64,000 nucleotides of DNA, taken from assembly GCF_900537175.1 (NCBI RefSeq), contig NZ_LS999833.1, positions 2,046,001-2,110,000 of the forward strand. The letters run 5' to 3'. The notes beneath the pieces are model-generated. The model was not told the origin of the DNA. It made no database searches and worked only from the letters and a program-made list of their open reading frames with translations. How positions within the stretch are numbered: the stretch's first letter is position 1; each line of letters opens with the position of its first letter. This document shows, piece after piece, positions 27,352 through 35,335 of the stretch. Source of the stretch: Lentilitoribacter sp. Alg239-R112 (GTDB taxonomy: Bacteria > Pseudomonadota > Alphaproteobacteria > Rhizobiales > Rhizobiaceae). A program made the translations under genes and the position numbers.

Positions 27352-28472
27352 GCGACTTCTCCTGGTTCACCAGCAGATAGGGATGCCGCATCAAGTGGCT
27401 CAATTCTATTGCCAGACATTTTTTCAAATAGCATTATGTCGCCCGTATCAACGGCGATATAAGCGTCTTTATCTATCGGACCAGGAGATCCCGCCGGACG
27501 CGACAACATAAGTTCGCGACCATTTACAGTGCGCATTAAATTAACAGTCTTTTCATTTAGCGGTGTCTCAGCTTCAACAGTAATTGGAAACGCATTTGGA
27601 GTGCCCTTTTCCACAAATCTTAAAGCTTCTGGCCGCACTCCTAAAATACAATCGGTGTTAACCGCTTTTGAATATCCCGCATCTATGGGTATTGGAGTTT
27701 CTGATATTCTCACCTGAATATTGCCTGCGGACATCATTGGCTGAACATCAATGAGGTTTATAACCGGATCGCCAAATAGCCGTGCCGTTTCGATATTTCC
27801 TGGCTTAAGATAAATTTCTTCAGGCGTGCCTGTCTGTTGAATGCCATGACCACTCATAACAGCAATATTATCCCCGAAAGCCATAGCCTCTTTATAATCT
27901 TGAGTTACATAAATCACCGTTGCATTTTGATCTTTTAAAAGTCTTGGCAATTCCAAGCGCATTTCGAAACGAAGTTTTGCATCCACATTTCGCAAAGGGT
28001 CATCAAGCAACAAAATTGCAGGCTCACCTGCTAAAGCTCGGGCAAGCGCTGTACGCTGCTTTTGTCCATTTGACAGCTCTTTAGGTTGGTGACCAAGCAC
28101 ATGATCAATCTTCAATAACTTTGCTAGTTTTTGAACATTCGTATCTATAGTGTTCTTGGGTTGTTTTCTGGCTGTGAGCGGGCTCGCAATATTCGCATGC
28201 GCATCCATATGCGGGAATAATGCAAAGTTTTGAAACGCCATACCGATGCCGCGATGCTCAGCCTCTACGCCACTCATATCTGCATCATTTAAAACAATAG
28301 TCCCTTCATCTGGCTCAATCACGCCAGCGATAAGACGAAGTAAAACTGTTTTACCTGCGCCCGACGGACCAAAAAGAACCAATGTTTCACCAGTTTCGAC
28401 CGAAAGAGAAACCTGATCCAGAACCAAATCGTCTTTGAATGACTTGGAAATATTTTCAAGACTAAGTGACAT
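27348..28472 (-). CDS. Polyol ABC transporter ATPase 1 (GlpS-like, degenerate motifs)
   Basis: This 374-residue ATPase has Walker A LFGPSGAGKTVL near residue 33 and a normal Q-loop in MAFQNFALFPH. The signature reads LSNGQKQR instead of LSGGQ, and Walker B ends ILLLDDPL with Asp in place of the catalytic Glu. It would pair with the next protein as an asymmetric heterodimer in which one of two ATP sites is weak. A TOBE-type C-terminal domain is present. It starts the ATPase pair just behind the permease genes. Confidence 0.9.
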   Translation of the reverse strand: MSLSLENISKSFKDDLVLDQVSLSVETGETLVLFGPSGAGKTVLLRLIAGVIEPDEGTIVLNDADMSGVEAEHRGIGMAFQNFALFPHMDAHANIASPLTARKQPKNTIDTNVQKLAKLLKIDHVLGHQPKELSNGQKQRTALARALAGEPAILLLDDPLRNVDAKLRFEMRLELPRLLKDQNATVIYVTQDYKEAMAFGDNIAVMSGHGIQQTGTPEEIYLKPGNIETARLFGDPVINLIDVQPMMSAGNIQVRISETPIPIDAGYSKAVNTDCILGVRPEALRFVEKGTPNAFPITVEAETPLNEKTVNLMRTVNGRELMLSRPAGSPGPIDKDAYIAVDTGDIMLFEKMSGNRIEPLDAASLSAGEPGEVA

Positions 28473-28474
28473 AA

Positions 28475-29332
28475 TTACCCTTTCACCGCGCCGAGTGATA
28501 ATCCTTCAACAAGATAGCGTTGAGCATACATTGCCAATGCAAAAGTTGGCGTAATTGATAGAACGATTCCGGCAGCTATTTGGCCATAGTTGATGCCTGA
28601 AGCAGTGATAAATGCGAGAGCACCAACCGTTACCGGTTGCTTGTCAGCGGAGGCTAAAACAAGCGCAAAAATAAAATTATTCCAAGCAAAAATGAATGCC
28701 AGCAAACCCGCGGCGGCTATTCCCGGCCCCGCTAGCGGAAGCGCTATTTTTCTGAACGTCGACCAAAATCCGTGGCCAGCAATACGGTAAGCATATTCAA
28801 TATCAGCAGGAATATCCTCAAAATATCCACGTACAATCCATAAAATAAGCGGAAGTACGATAAGCTGATAAACCCAGATCAATCCCACATAGGTATCCGC
28901 CAATCCAAGTTGCTGAAAATAAATCGTAAGCGGAAGCAGTACTAGAAGAGGCGGTGCAAATCTAAACGACAACAATGTAAACGCTATATCTTCTGATCCC
29001 TTAAATTTGAGACGGGCAAACGCATAAGCCGCTGGAACACCCAGAATTAGTCCTACGATTACAGCTGAGGTTGACAAGAAAAGCGAGTTAAACAGGTTAC
29101 CCATGAACTCAATTTTAAGTGACCCCGCAGCTGTTTCTAACTGCCCGGTTATAAGGCCCTTATAGTTCACAATGGTTGGCTCAAAAAACAACTTTGGTGG
29201 AATTTGAAGTATGGTTTCGTTGGTTTGAAATGACATCAAAAAAATCCAAAGAATTGGAAACATGAAAAAGATAATAACGAGCGAAATTGCCATGCCGCGT
29301 AACACTCGTTCTATGGTGCTGACCTGATCCAT
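28475..29332 (-). CDS. Polyol ABC transporter permease (MalG type)
   Basis: This 285-residue membrane protein has six hydrophobic segments and ends in the family-typical YLVEGLSLGAVKG. The EAA-like loop near residues 175-195 reads IEYAYRIAGHGFWSTFRKIALP. It forms the channel with the other permease. The loop has Tyr-Arg where CUT1 proteins usually have Ala-Ala, as in the glycerol-type subgroup. It starts 10 bases after the upstream permease gene. Confidence 0.9.
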   Translation of the reverse strand: MDQVSTIERVLRGMAISLVIIFFMFPILWIFLMSFQTNETILQIPPKLFFEPTIVNYKGLITGQLETAAGSLKIEFMGNLFNSLFLSTSAVIVGLILGVPAAYAFARLKFKGSEDIAFTLLSFRFAPPLLVLLPLTIYFQQLGLADTYVGLIWVYQLIVLPLILWIVRGYFEDIPADIEYAYRIAGHGFWSTFRKIALPLAGPGIAAAGLLAFIFAWNNFIFALVLASADKQPVTVGALAFITASGINYGQIAAGIVLSITPTFALAMYAQRYLVEGLSLGAVKG

Positions 29333-29341
29333 TGTCGTCTC

Positions 29342-30250
29342 CTATGCTTCGCCGCGTGCTTTTTCACGCAAACGGAGCCAATTTTTTATAAATAAATTTG
29401 ATAGAAAATATGTGATAGCCCATAAGATCATCATAAGCGCAGCAGAACGTCCAACATTGGTTGATTGGAAAAAGTTCAAATAAGCCTCAACCTGAAAGAC
29501 GGTCAAAGTATCTCCAGGTCCGCCCTGCGTCATCGCATAAATAATATCAAACTGTTGAATCGATTCTATAACCCGGAACAATGTCGCAGTAAGTAAAAAT
29601 GGCGTTAGCATTGGCAAGGTAATTTTCCAGAAAACAAACAAACGAGGAACGCCATCCAACTCTGCTGCTTCGAATGGTTGCCTTGGGAGCGAACGTAATC
29701 CTGCAAGCAGCAAAATCATAATGAATGGGGTATAGACCCAGACATCCACAATAATTACCGTTAGCATCGCCGTTGACGGATCAGATGCCCAATTCATGTC
29801 GGGAAAACCAAGAAGTGACGCAAAATAACTTAAAATACCAAAGCCTGGATTTGTCATCAGTTTCCACATCAAGGCAGCCAATGCAGGAGCTGTCATAAGT
29901 GGCATCAGCAACATTATTGATACGAAGTTATTGAACATACTGCGCCTTTGCAGCAGCAAAGCAATGCCCAATCCTAGTAAAAGCTCGATGCCAACCGTCA
30001 ATGTCGCGTAGGTCATAGAGACTTTCAGAGTGTTCCAAAATGATGTGTCTGAAAGAAAATTTATATAGTTCTCACCCCAGTTGAACTTTTGAGCCCACGG
30101 CTGGGAAAGTCTATAACGCTGCAATGAATAAATAACAGCAGTGACAAACGGAATTAGTATACCAATACATGTCAATAAAGCCGGAAGACTTAATAGATAC
30201 GGAAGATATCGACGATTGATATGGAACCGCGATTTTGCTGGCACTGACAT
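29342..30250 (-). CDS. Polyol ABC transporter permease (MalF type)
   Basis: This 302-residue membrane protein has its first helix near residues 15-38 and six segments in all. The EAA loop FEAAELDGVPRLFVFWKITLP lies near residues 195-215. It is the partner of the second permease. The 144-base gap separating it from the binding-protein gene carries an 11-bp stem-loop that may lower its expression relative to the binding protein. Confidence 0.9.
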   Translation of the reverse strand: MSVPAKSRFHINRRYLPYLLSLPALLTCIGILIPFVTAVIYSLQRYRLSQPWAQKFNWGENYINFLSDTSFWNTLKVSMTYATLTVGIELLLGLGIALLLQRRSMFNNFVSIMLLMPLMTAPALAALMWKLMTNPGFGILSYFASLLGFPDMNWASDPSTAMLTVIIVDVWVYTPFIMILLLAGLRSLPRQPFEAAELDGVPRLFVFWKITLPMLTPFLLTATLFRVIESIQQFDIIYAMTQGGPGDTLTVFQVEAYLNFFQSTNVGRSAALMMILWAITYFLSNLFIKNWLRLREKARGEA

Positions 30251-30337
30251 CGTAATTCACCCACAGGTATTCTCTGATCATCTCCAACTTAGGTGAGTTG
30301 ATCTGGAGTAGTTTATTAATTTGACGTTATATTTCAA

Positions 30338-30368
30338 GACTCACCCCGCGGAGAGAACGGGATGAGTC
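30338..30368 (-). promoter_or_regulatory. Intercistronic hairpin after the binding-protein gene
   Basis: GACTCACCCCG at 30338-30348 and CGGGATGAGTC at 30358-30368 make an 11-bp stem on the minus transcript, counting one G-U pair, around a 9-base loop. It lies between the binding protein and first permease genes. There is no U run after it. Partial termination or 3'-end protection of the binding-protein mRNA is the usual role of such hairpins. Confidence 0.65.
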
Positions 30369-30393
30369 AGTTTGCTGAAACCTCTTGGGAGGA

Positions 30394-31839
30394 CTAACCG
30401 AGACCGGCTTCTATCAGCTGTTTATCGACACTCTGAGCAAGTTGATCGAGCCCCTCATCAACTGGCAGTTCATTCGCAACCATTTTCTGAAGAGTTGCTG
30501 CCCATTCTGTTGTCAAATCGAAGAATAGCGGCTGAGCTGTGAAGTGAATCTTCGCACCCGGTGCTGAAAGATCATGCATTTCCACATATCCAGGATAGCT
30601 CTTATCCAAACGGGCACGGAAGTCGGTATTAGCCCAAACAGACTTACGAACAGGGTTCACAAAATCCATCTGCGTTGCGCCAAAGAGTCCGTGCTCAGGC
30701 CCGGAAGCCCATTGCATAAAGTACCATGTAGCATCCTTCTTCTTACCAGCAGTTGCCATGGCCAATGACCAAATCCAAATATTTGGTGTCGGAGCATCTG
30801 CATCTGGGTTAGCTGCGAACGGTGAGAAAGCAAGATTACCAGCTTCCGCATTATCGCCACCATTCATGAAGTAACCAAGAATATCAGCATCGAAGATCAT
30901 TGCTGATTTACCGGCACCCAGATCGGTTCCAGCTTGATACCAAGTATGTGTTGACCAATCAGGTGCACCACTATCTTGAATCATTTTCACCCATTGAGAA
31001 TGGAAACCACGAGATACATCTGTGTTCATTGCAGCTGATAACTTACCATCTGCAGAAACATTTAAATCCTTCTGACCGAAGTTCGCATAGCCGGAAAGAA
31101 AGCCGGGGTGAATAGTTGCCCATGAACGGGAACCACGAACACCAATACCATATGAAGCAATGCCATCAGTCTTGGCTTTTAGTGCTGTATCTGCCAATTC
31201 GTCCATGTTTGTAGGAACAGATAAACCACCAGCCTTAAACATACGCGCGTTGTATGAAAGATTATTTTGCTCATAGCCCCATGGAATACACCATTGTTTA
31301 GCATCATCAGACCCAAGCTCACCACCTGGCTTGCCGTTCCATGCGCATGAATCCCTAACACCCTCAAGCATGTCTTCCCAATTGTAATCAGGATTTGTCT
31401 TCGCAGGATCACTGATAAATTCATTTAAATCATCAACCCATCCGGCAGGGCCATATGTCCAAGTCATGTAGGCGCCTGTCATGAATGCATCATACTCTGA
31501 TGATCCAGATGAAAGAGCAGCTGTAACTTTGTCGAAATAAACATCTTCAGGGAAGATGTCATATTCAACTTCTATTCCTGTCAATTTTTTAAAATTCTCT
31601 AGGTTGGCGATCATAGCATCTGCATATGGATGCTTGTTCAGTAATAATTTTACTGTCGTACCCTTGTGCTTTTGCCAATCAAAGCCATTTTGAGCCAATG
31701 CTTCAGTTGCAACAGAATTTAACAATGTTCCAGCTGTTGCAGCTGTAACACCCATGACACCAAGTCCACGAATAAGAGACCGTCGATCTATTTTGCCATC
31801 AACATATGTTTTGATTAAATTCTTTTCTTTCTCATGCAT
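30394..31839 (-). CDS. Polyol ABC transporter substrate-binding protein
   Basis: This 481-residue family-1 binding protein has a twin-arginine-like leader: DRRSLIRGLGVMG, a hydrophobic run, then LNSVATEALAQNG, suggesting Tat export. The mature part begins FDWQKHKGTTVKLLLNKHPY and contains many aromatic residues (MTWTYGPAGW, WYQAG) that may stack on the polyol. It should deliver substrate to the permeases encoded downstream. It follows the regulator gene by 25 bases. Erythritol is the best guess from the enzymes downstream; this is inference. Confidence 0.88.
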   Translation of the reverse strand: MHEKEKNLIKTYVDGKIDRRSLIRGLGVMGVTAATAGTLLNSVATEALAQNGFDWQKHKGTTVKLLLNKHPYADAMIANLENFKKLTGIEVEYDIFPEDVYFDKVTAALSSGSSEYDAFMTGAYMTWTYGPAGWVDDLNEFISDPAKTNPDYNWEDMLEGVRDSCAWNGKPGGELGSDDAKQWCIPWGYEQNNLSYNARMFKAGGLSVPTNMDELADTALKAKTDGIASYGIGVRGSRSWATIHPGFLSGYANFGQKDLNVSADGKLSAAMNTDVSRGFHSQWVKMIQDSGAPDWSTHTWYQAGTDLGAGKSAMIFDADILGYFMNGGDNAEAGNLAFSPFAANPDADAPTPNIWIWSLAMATAGKKKDATWYFMQWASGPEHGLFGATQMDFVNPVRKSVWANTDFRARLDKSYPGYVEMHDLSAPGAKIHFTAQPLFFDLTTEWAATLQKMVANELPVDEGLDQLAQSVDKQLIEAGLG

Positions 31840-31864
31840 TGTTATTCCTCCCAGTGTTTTTGGA

Positions 31865-32824
31865 TTAGTCCAAAGTTAGAAGCGCATTTGCAGTGCGCTC
31901 ATCGGTGATGAGACCTTTCAAAAGACCACTCATCAAAACAGACCCAATTGCACGGGTCTTACTATTACCGCCACCAACGGCGACAATTCTGCTTTTCTCT
32001 ATATCTGCCAACTCTACTGAAACAGTTCGCGATGTAAGATTGGTTTCAACATTCTGCCCCTTCTCGTCAAAGAAATGACCTAGCAATTCTCCCACGCCAT
32101 TTGCGCGAACGACATCATTGATCTCTTCTGGCGCAATCATACCAGACTCCACCAGTTGAGCAGTCGGATCTACAGCTCCAATGCCCACGAATTTAAGCTT
32201 TGATAATGCCGCCATTGCCATCACATCTGTCACGCCGCGCTGAGACAACAAAATTTCGCGATCTTCTTTAGAATTTGCGAAAAAGGGAACTGGCATAACA
32301 AAAGCATCCGCACCTGTTTTCTCAGCAAGACGATGCATCACATCGTGTGGATTGGCAGAGAAATTTTTATTCAAACCACCTAACAGTGAGACAAATTGTG
32401 TTTTGCGTGCATCCAATTTCGGCAATTGCGTCACACACGAAGCAAGCGTTCTACCGTGACCCAAGCCGATAAGTTCATGCTCACCACTATGAATTTCGCG
32501 CTGCAAAAACTTTGCCCCGGCGACACCCAGAACACCTAACGGCACATCGTCGTCATTAACATTCGGAACAACTTCACAATAATCCAATCCAAACCGTTCA
32601 GAAATCCTATTTTCTAACGACACACACTCCGAAATTTCACCATCAATGATAAATTTGACAGCGCCGTCTTGATTTGCCCTCATGATAAGCCGATGCGCTT
32701 TGATGCTTGTCACACCTAATTTATCAGCTACGTCAGATTGTTTGAGACCACCAACATAATGAAACCAAGCAGCCCTTACAGCTAGACTAGCCTCATCCTG
32801 ACGTGCGGTTGCGGGAGCTGCCAA
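31865..32824 (-). CDS. eryD: SorC/DeoR-family regulator (EryD-like)
   Basis: This 319-residue protein is the length of Brucella EryD. The N-terminal HTH reads RAAWFHYVGGLKQSDVADKLGVTSIKAHRLI. The C-terminal sugar-binding domain shows LIGLGHGRTLASC, FVSLLGGLN, GIGAVDPTAQLVESGMI and RIVAVGGGNSKTRAI, the phosphosugar pocket of SorC proteins. EryD represses the Brucella ery operon and is relieved by a pathway intermediate. Here it is the first gene, so it probably controls itself and everything downstream. Confidence 0.87.
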   Translation of the reverse strand: MAAPATARQDEASLAVRAAWFHYVGGLKQSDVADKLGVTSIKAHRLIMRANQDGAVKFIIDGEISECVSLENRISERFGLDYCEVVPNVNDDDVPLGVLGVAGAKFLQREIHSGEHELIGLGHGRTLASCVTQLPKLDARKTQFVSLLGGLNKNFSANPHDVMHRLAEKTGADAFVMPVPFFANSKEDREILLSQRGVTDVMAMAALSKLKFVGIGAVDPTAQLVESGMIAPEEINDVVRANGVGELLGHFFDEKGQNVETNLTSRTVSVELADIEKSRIVAVGGGNSKTRAIGSVLMSGLLKGLITDERTANALLTLD

Positions 32825-32837
32825 TTTGTACCTCTTT

Positions 32838-32881
32838 TAACAATAATTCAGTCGTTATGTAATTTATTACAGTTATTGTTA
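32838..32881. promoter_or_regulatory. Candidate operator of the SorC/EryD-like regulator
   Basis: A perfect 9-bp inverted repeat, TAACAATAA at 32838-32846 and TTATTGTTA at 32873-32881, brackets an inner palindrome GTAATTTATTAC at 32859-32870. It lies 14 bases upstream of the regulator start codon, in the only promoter region of the whole polyol operon. The link to this regulator is inferred from position. Confidence 0.55.
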
Positions 32882-33050
32882 TTTTTGTCAATCTTTGAAT
32901 TGTATATAGTCAACAGGCGATGTCACATTAATCTACTATCAATGATATTTGTTATAGACACTGTTGGATGAGCCAAGATCCAGTAAGTTATAAACATCAC
33001 CGTTTTCCACCCGAGATTGTTGCCCGAGCCGCTTGGCTGTACTTTCGGTT

Positions 33051-33943
33051 CGGGCTTGTCGCAAAGTTTTCCAATTAACTCAATTTTGAGATTTTAGTGA
33101 TGAAACGGAACTCCAATTTTCTGGAGTATTGCGTTATGATCCTTAATGAGCTTATCAAAAAGCTGAAGTCTCGATCCAAGAATGATTTCAAAGGACGCCA
33201 GTTTGAAGGGTGGCTGATCATTCAAGCTGTCGCTTGGTATTTGCGTTACCCGCTAAGCTATCGAGATCTTGAAGAAATGTTCTTGGAGCGTGGATTTGAG
33301 GTCGATCATAGTACAATTAATCGTTGGGTCTTGACCTATGCTCCTATGATAGAGAAACGATTGCGTCAGTTCCGGAAACCACATTGTGGTTCAATTCGAA
33401 TTGATGAAACTTATGTCAAAATTCGCGGACAATGGAAGTATCTGTACCGAGCTATCGACAAACACGGCAACCCTGTAGATTTCCTACTTACCTCAAAGCG
33501 TGATTTAAGTGCAGCTAAGCGGTTCTTCCACAAGATGCTCAAGGATGAGCCCTTGCTCGCACCACAAAAACTTGGAACCGATGGTGCAAACACATTTCCA
33601 TCCACAATCAAAACGTCTATCGAAGAAGGGTTGCTCCGTCCCGACCCTGTACATTACGTCACCAAACACTTGCAACAAGGCATTGAAAGTGACCATTTCA
33701 GAGTTAAAAAAAACATGCCAAAAGTTGGTGATTTTCAATCCTTCAATACGGCCAGGCGAACCATTGCTGGTTTCGAAGCCATGTTGTGGTTGAGGAAAGG
33801 CTTTGGCAATTCTTACAGTTGGAATGTTAACAATCAGAATGAATTACTCGGGCACCTATTCGGACTTCAATGGGTTAACAAAGTATGAATGCAGCGAAGG
33901 CCAGGGTTAATTACGCCCTGAGATAATCTTTGCGACAAGCCCG
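33051..33943 (+). mobile_element. Intact IS6-family element (IS-C)
   Basis: About 893 bp with perfect 16-bp terminal inverted repeats: CGGGCTTGTCGCAAAG at 33051-33066 and its complement ending at 33943. It encodes one full-length transposase. The 8 bases on each side do not match, so the ends have likely recombined or caused an adjacent deletion; the right end interrupts an SDR gene. Confidence 0.88.
33100..33888 (+). CDS. IS6-family transposase (intact)
   Basis: This protein of about 262 residues moves the surrounding IS element by replicative transposition. The N-terminal HTH region contains RYPLSYRDLEEMFLERGFEV and HSTINRWV. The DDE triad is visible: Asp in IRIDETYVKIRG, Asp in LGTDGANTFPS and Glu in GIESDHFRVKK. 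The C-terminus carries RRTIAGFEAMLWLRKG. The ATG at 33100 is next to an in-frame GTG; an ATG at 33136 is also possible. No frameshift is seen. Confidence 0.9.
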   Translation: MKRNSNFLEYCVMILNELIKKLKSRSKNDFKGRQFEGWLIIQAVAWYLRYPLSYRDLEEMFLERGFEVDHSTINRWVLTYAPMIEKRLRQFRKPHCGSIRIDETYVKIRGQWKYLYRAIDKHGNPVDFLLTSKRDLSAAKRFFHKMLKDEPLLAPQKLGTDGANTFPSTIKTSIEEGLLRPDPVHYVTKHLQQGIESDHFRVKKNMPKVGDFQSFNTARRTIAGFEAMLWLRKGFGNSYSWNVNNQNELLGHLFGLQWVNKV

Positions 33944-34102
33944 GCGATCTGCATTAGCCAATGCATCTGAATCAATGTCGGTCAGGACTACCTGCGCACC
34001 CGCTTCCAACATAGCTTCAGCGATACTGTAGCCTATGCCGTGAGCCGCCCCTGTAATGACGACACGTTTTCCTTCCAGTTTAAATCGATCAAGATAGGCC
34101 AA
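33943..34102 (-). pseudogene. N-terminal fragment of a short-chain dehydrogenase
   Basis: About 53 residues of an SDR: start MAYLDRFKLEGKRVVITGAA, the cofactor motif TGAAHGIGYSIA and the Asp in LTDIDSD that favours NAD. After ANADR the reading frame enters the IS-C right end and stops inside it. The catalytic part is lost. The gene starts 24 bases behind the glycerol-dehydrogenase-like fragment, so both were one operon. Confidence 0.8.
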
Positions 34103-34126
34103 AGCAAGTAAGCCATCATTGTGTGG

Positions 34127-34428
34127 CTACGACAGGAAGCGTAGCGCACTGACAACCTCCTCCTCAGACACTTGTTGGGGCTCGTTGTGGATGATCTCAC
34201 CCTTCTGACATGAGCGCATGGCCACGCGGGCAAGCTTGTCGTCACTGGGGTCAATAATGCCGATTTCTGACAGCGTTGTTGGCAACCTCACTGAGCGACA
34301 AAACGAACTAATTTCATCGAACTCATCTAGGCGCCCTTGTATGAAAAGACCTGCCAAAACACCTATAGCGACCTTCTCTCCATGAAGAGCATCATGCACA
34401 TCATCCAGTTCACAAAGACCATGATGAA
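34127..34428 (-). pseudogene. C-terminal fragment of a glycerol-dehydrogenase-like (iron-containing alcohol dehydrogenase family) gene
   Basis: About 100 residues from HHGLCELDDVHDALHGEKVAI through IQGRLDEFDEISSF and LPTTLSEIGI resemble the C-terminal metal-binding domain of GldA; the two His-Gly motifs are the usual zinc ligand region. The N-terminal nucleotide domain is cut off exactly at the inverted repeat of the IS at 34429. The product is surely non-functional. With the SDR fragment it points to a lost polyol oxidation operon. Confidence 0.78.
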
Positions 34429-35297
34429 GGTAGTGTCGCAAAGTTTACGATCAGTTCATTTTGATTTTGTAATAGACCTTTAGTTCAGCATCTATTCAAA
34501 TCGAGATTTCAATGATTAACTTTAATGGTAGCCACTACCCAAAAGGAGTTATCCTGTACGCAGTTTTCTTCTATGTCAGATACGCCGTTTCCTATCGTGA
34601 CTTAGAAGAAATAATGGCGGAGCGAGGTGTAGAAGTTGACCACGCAACACTGAACAGATGGGTGGTTAAGTTTAGCCCATTGATTGCCTGTGAAGCTCAG
34701 CGGAGAAAGTCTGCAACCAACAATTCGTGGCGCATGGACGAAACCTACATCAAAGTGAAGGGCAAGTGGACTTACTATTATCGTGCTGTCGACAAGAATG
34801 GCAAAACCCTTGATTTCATGTTGTCTGAGCAACGGGACGCCAAAGCAGCTCGGCGTTTTTTCAAACAAGCCATTGATACTAACGATGTGCCAGACAAGGT
34901 GGTTATCGACAAGAGTGGGGCTAATTTGGCCGGGCTGTAATGGACCAATGTGATGTTGAAATTCTCGGACGAAAGTAAATTGATCAAGATATTGCAGGTA
35001 AAATATCTCCTTCTCACGCATTTAGAATGCGCTGTTAGAATGCGCTGTCAGGCAACGGAATAATATCGTAGAACAGGATCATAGGTTTATCAAAAGACTG
35101 GCGCGCGCCATGATGCACTTCAAATCGTTCCGCTCGGCTTCAGCAACGCTGCAAGGCATCGAGATTGCACATATGATTCGCAAACGTCAGTTCGGTAGAA
35201 CCAACAAATCTGCATTCCAACAATTTGCTGCGCTCGCCGGATAATTGTGTCCACAGATAAGATAAATTTACCCTACACTAAACTTTGCGACACTACC
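34429..35297 (+). mobile_element. Decayed IS6-family element (IS-B, copy 2)
   Basis: About 869 bp with inverted ends GGTAGTGTCGCAAAGTTTA at 34429 and its complement ending at 35297. It has full IS6 length but a broken transposase. Its left end truncates the glycerol-dehydrogenase-like gene and its right end stands 38 bases from the fucose operon. Confidence 0.85.
34512..35244 (+). pseudogene. IS6-family transposase with nonsense codon and tandem duplication
   Basis: The first 142 codons read well: VSYRDLEEIMAERGVEVDHATLN, Asp in WRMDETYIKVKG and Asp in VIDKSGANLAGL. Then a TAA stop at 34938 replaces the codon that is CTA in copy 1. Further on, a perfect 13-bp tandem duplication of TTAGAATGCGCTG (35022-35034 and 35035-35047) shifts the frame. 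The rest, with Glu in NIVEQDHRFIKR and ending QQFAALAG, is intact in the other frame up to further small changes. Confidence 0.85.
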
Positions 35298-35335
35298 AAA
35301 TCTCCAATGGTCAGTAATCTGTCGCCGACCAATGG

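Noticed and set aside
33043..33951. Target-site duplication flanking the intact IS at 33051-33943
   Set aside because: The 8 bases on each side differ (TTTCGGTT on the left and GCGATCTG on the right, by eye), so no duplication can be claimed.
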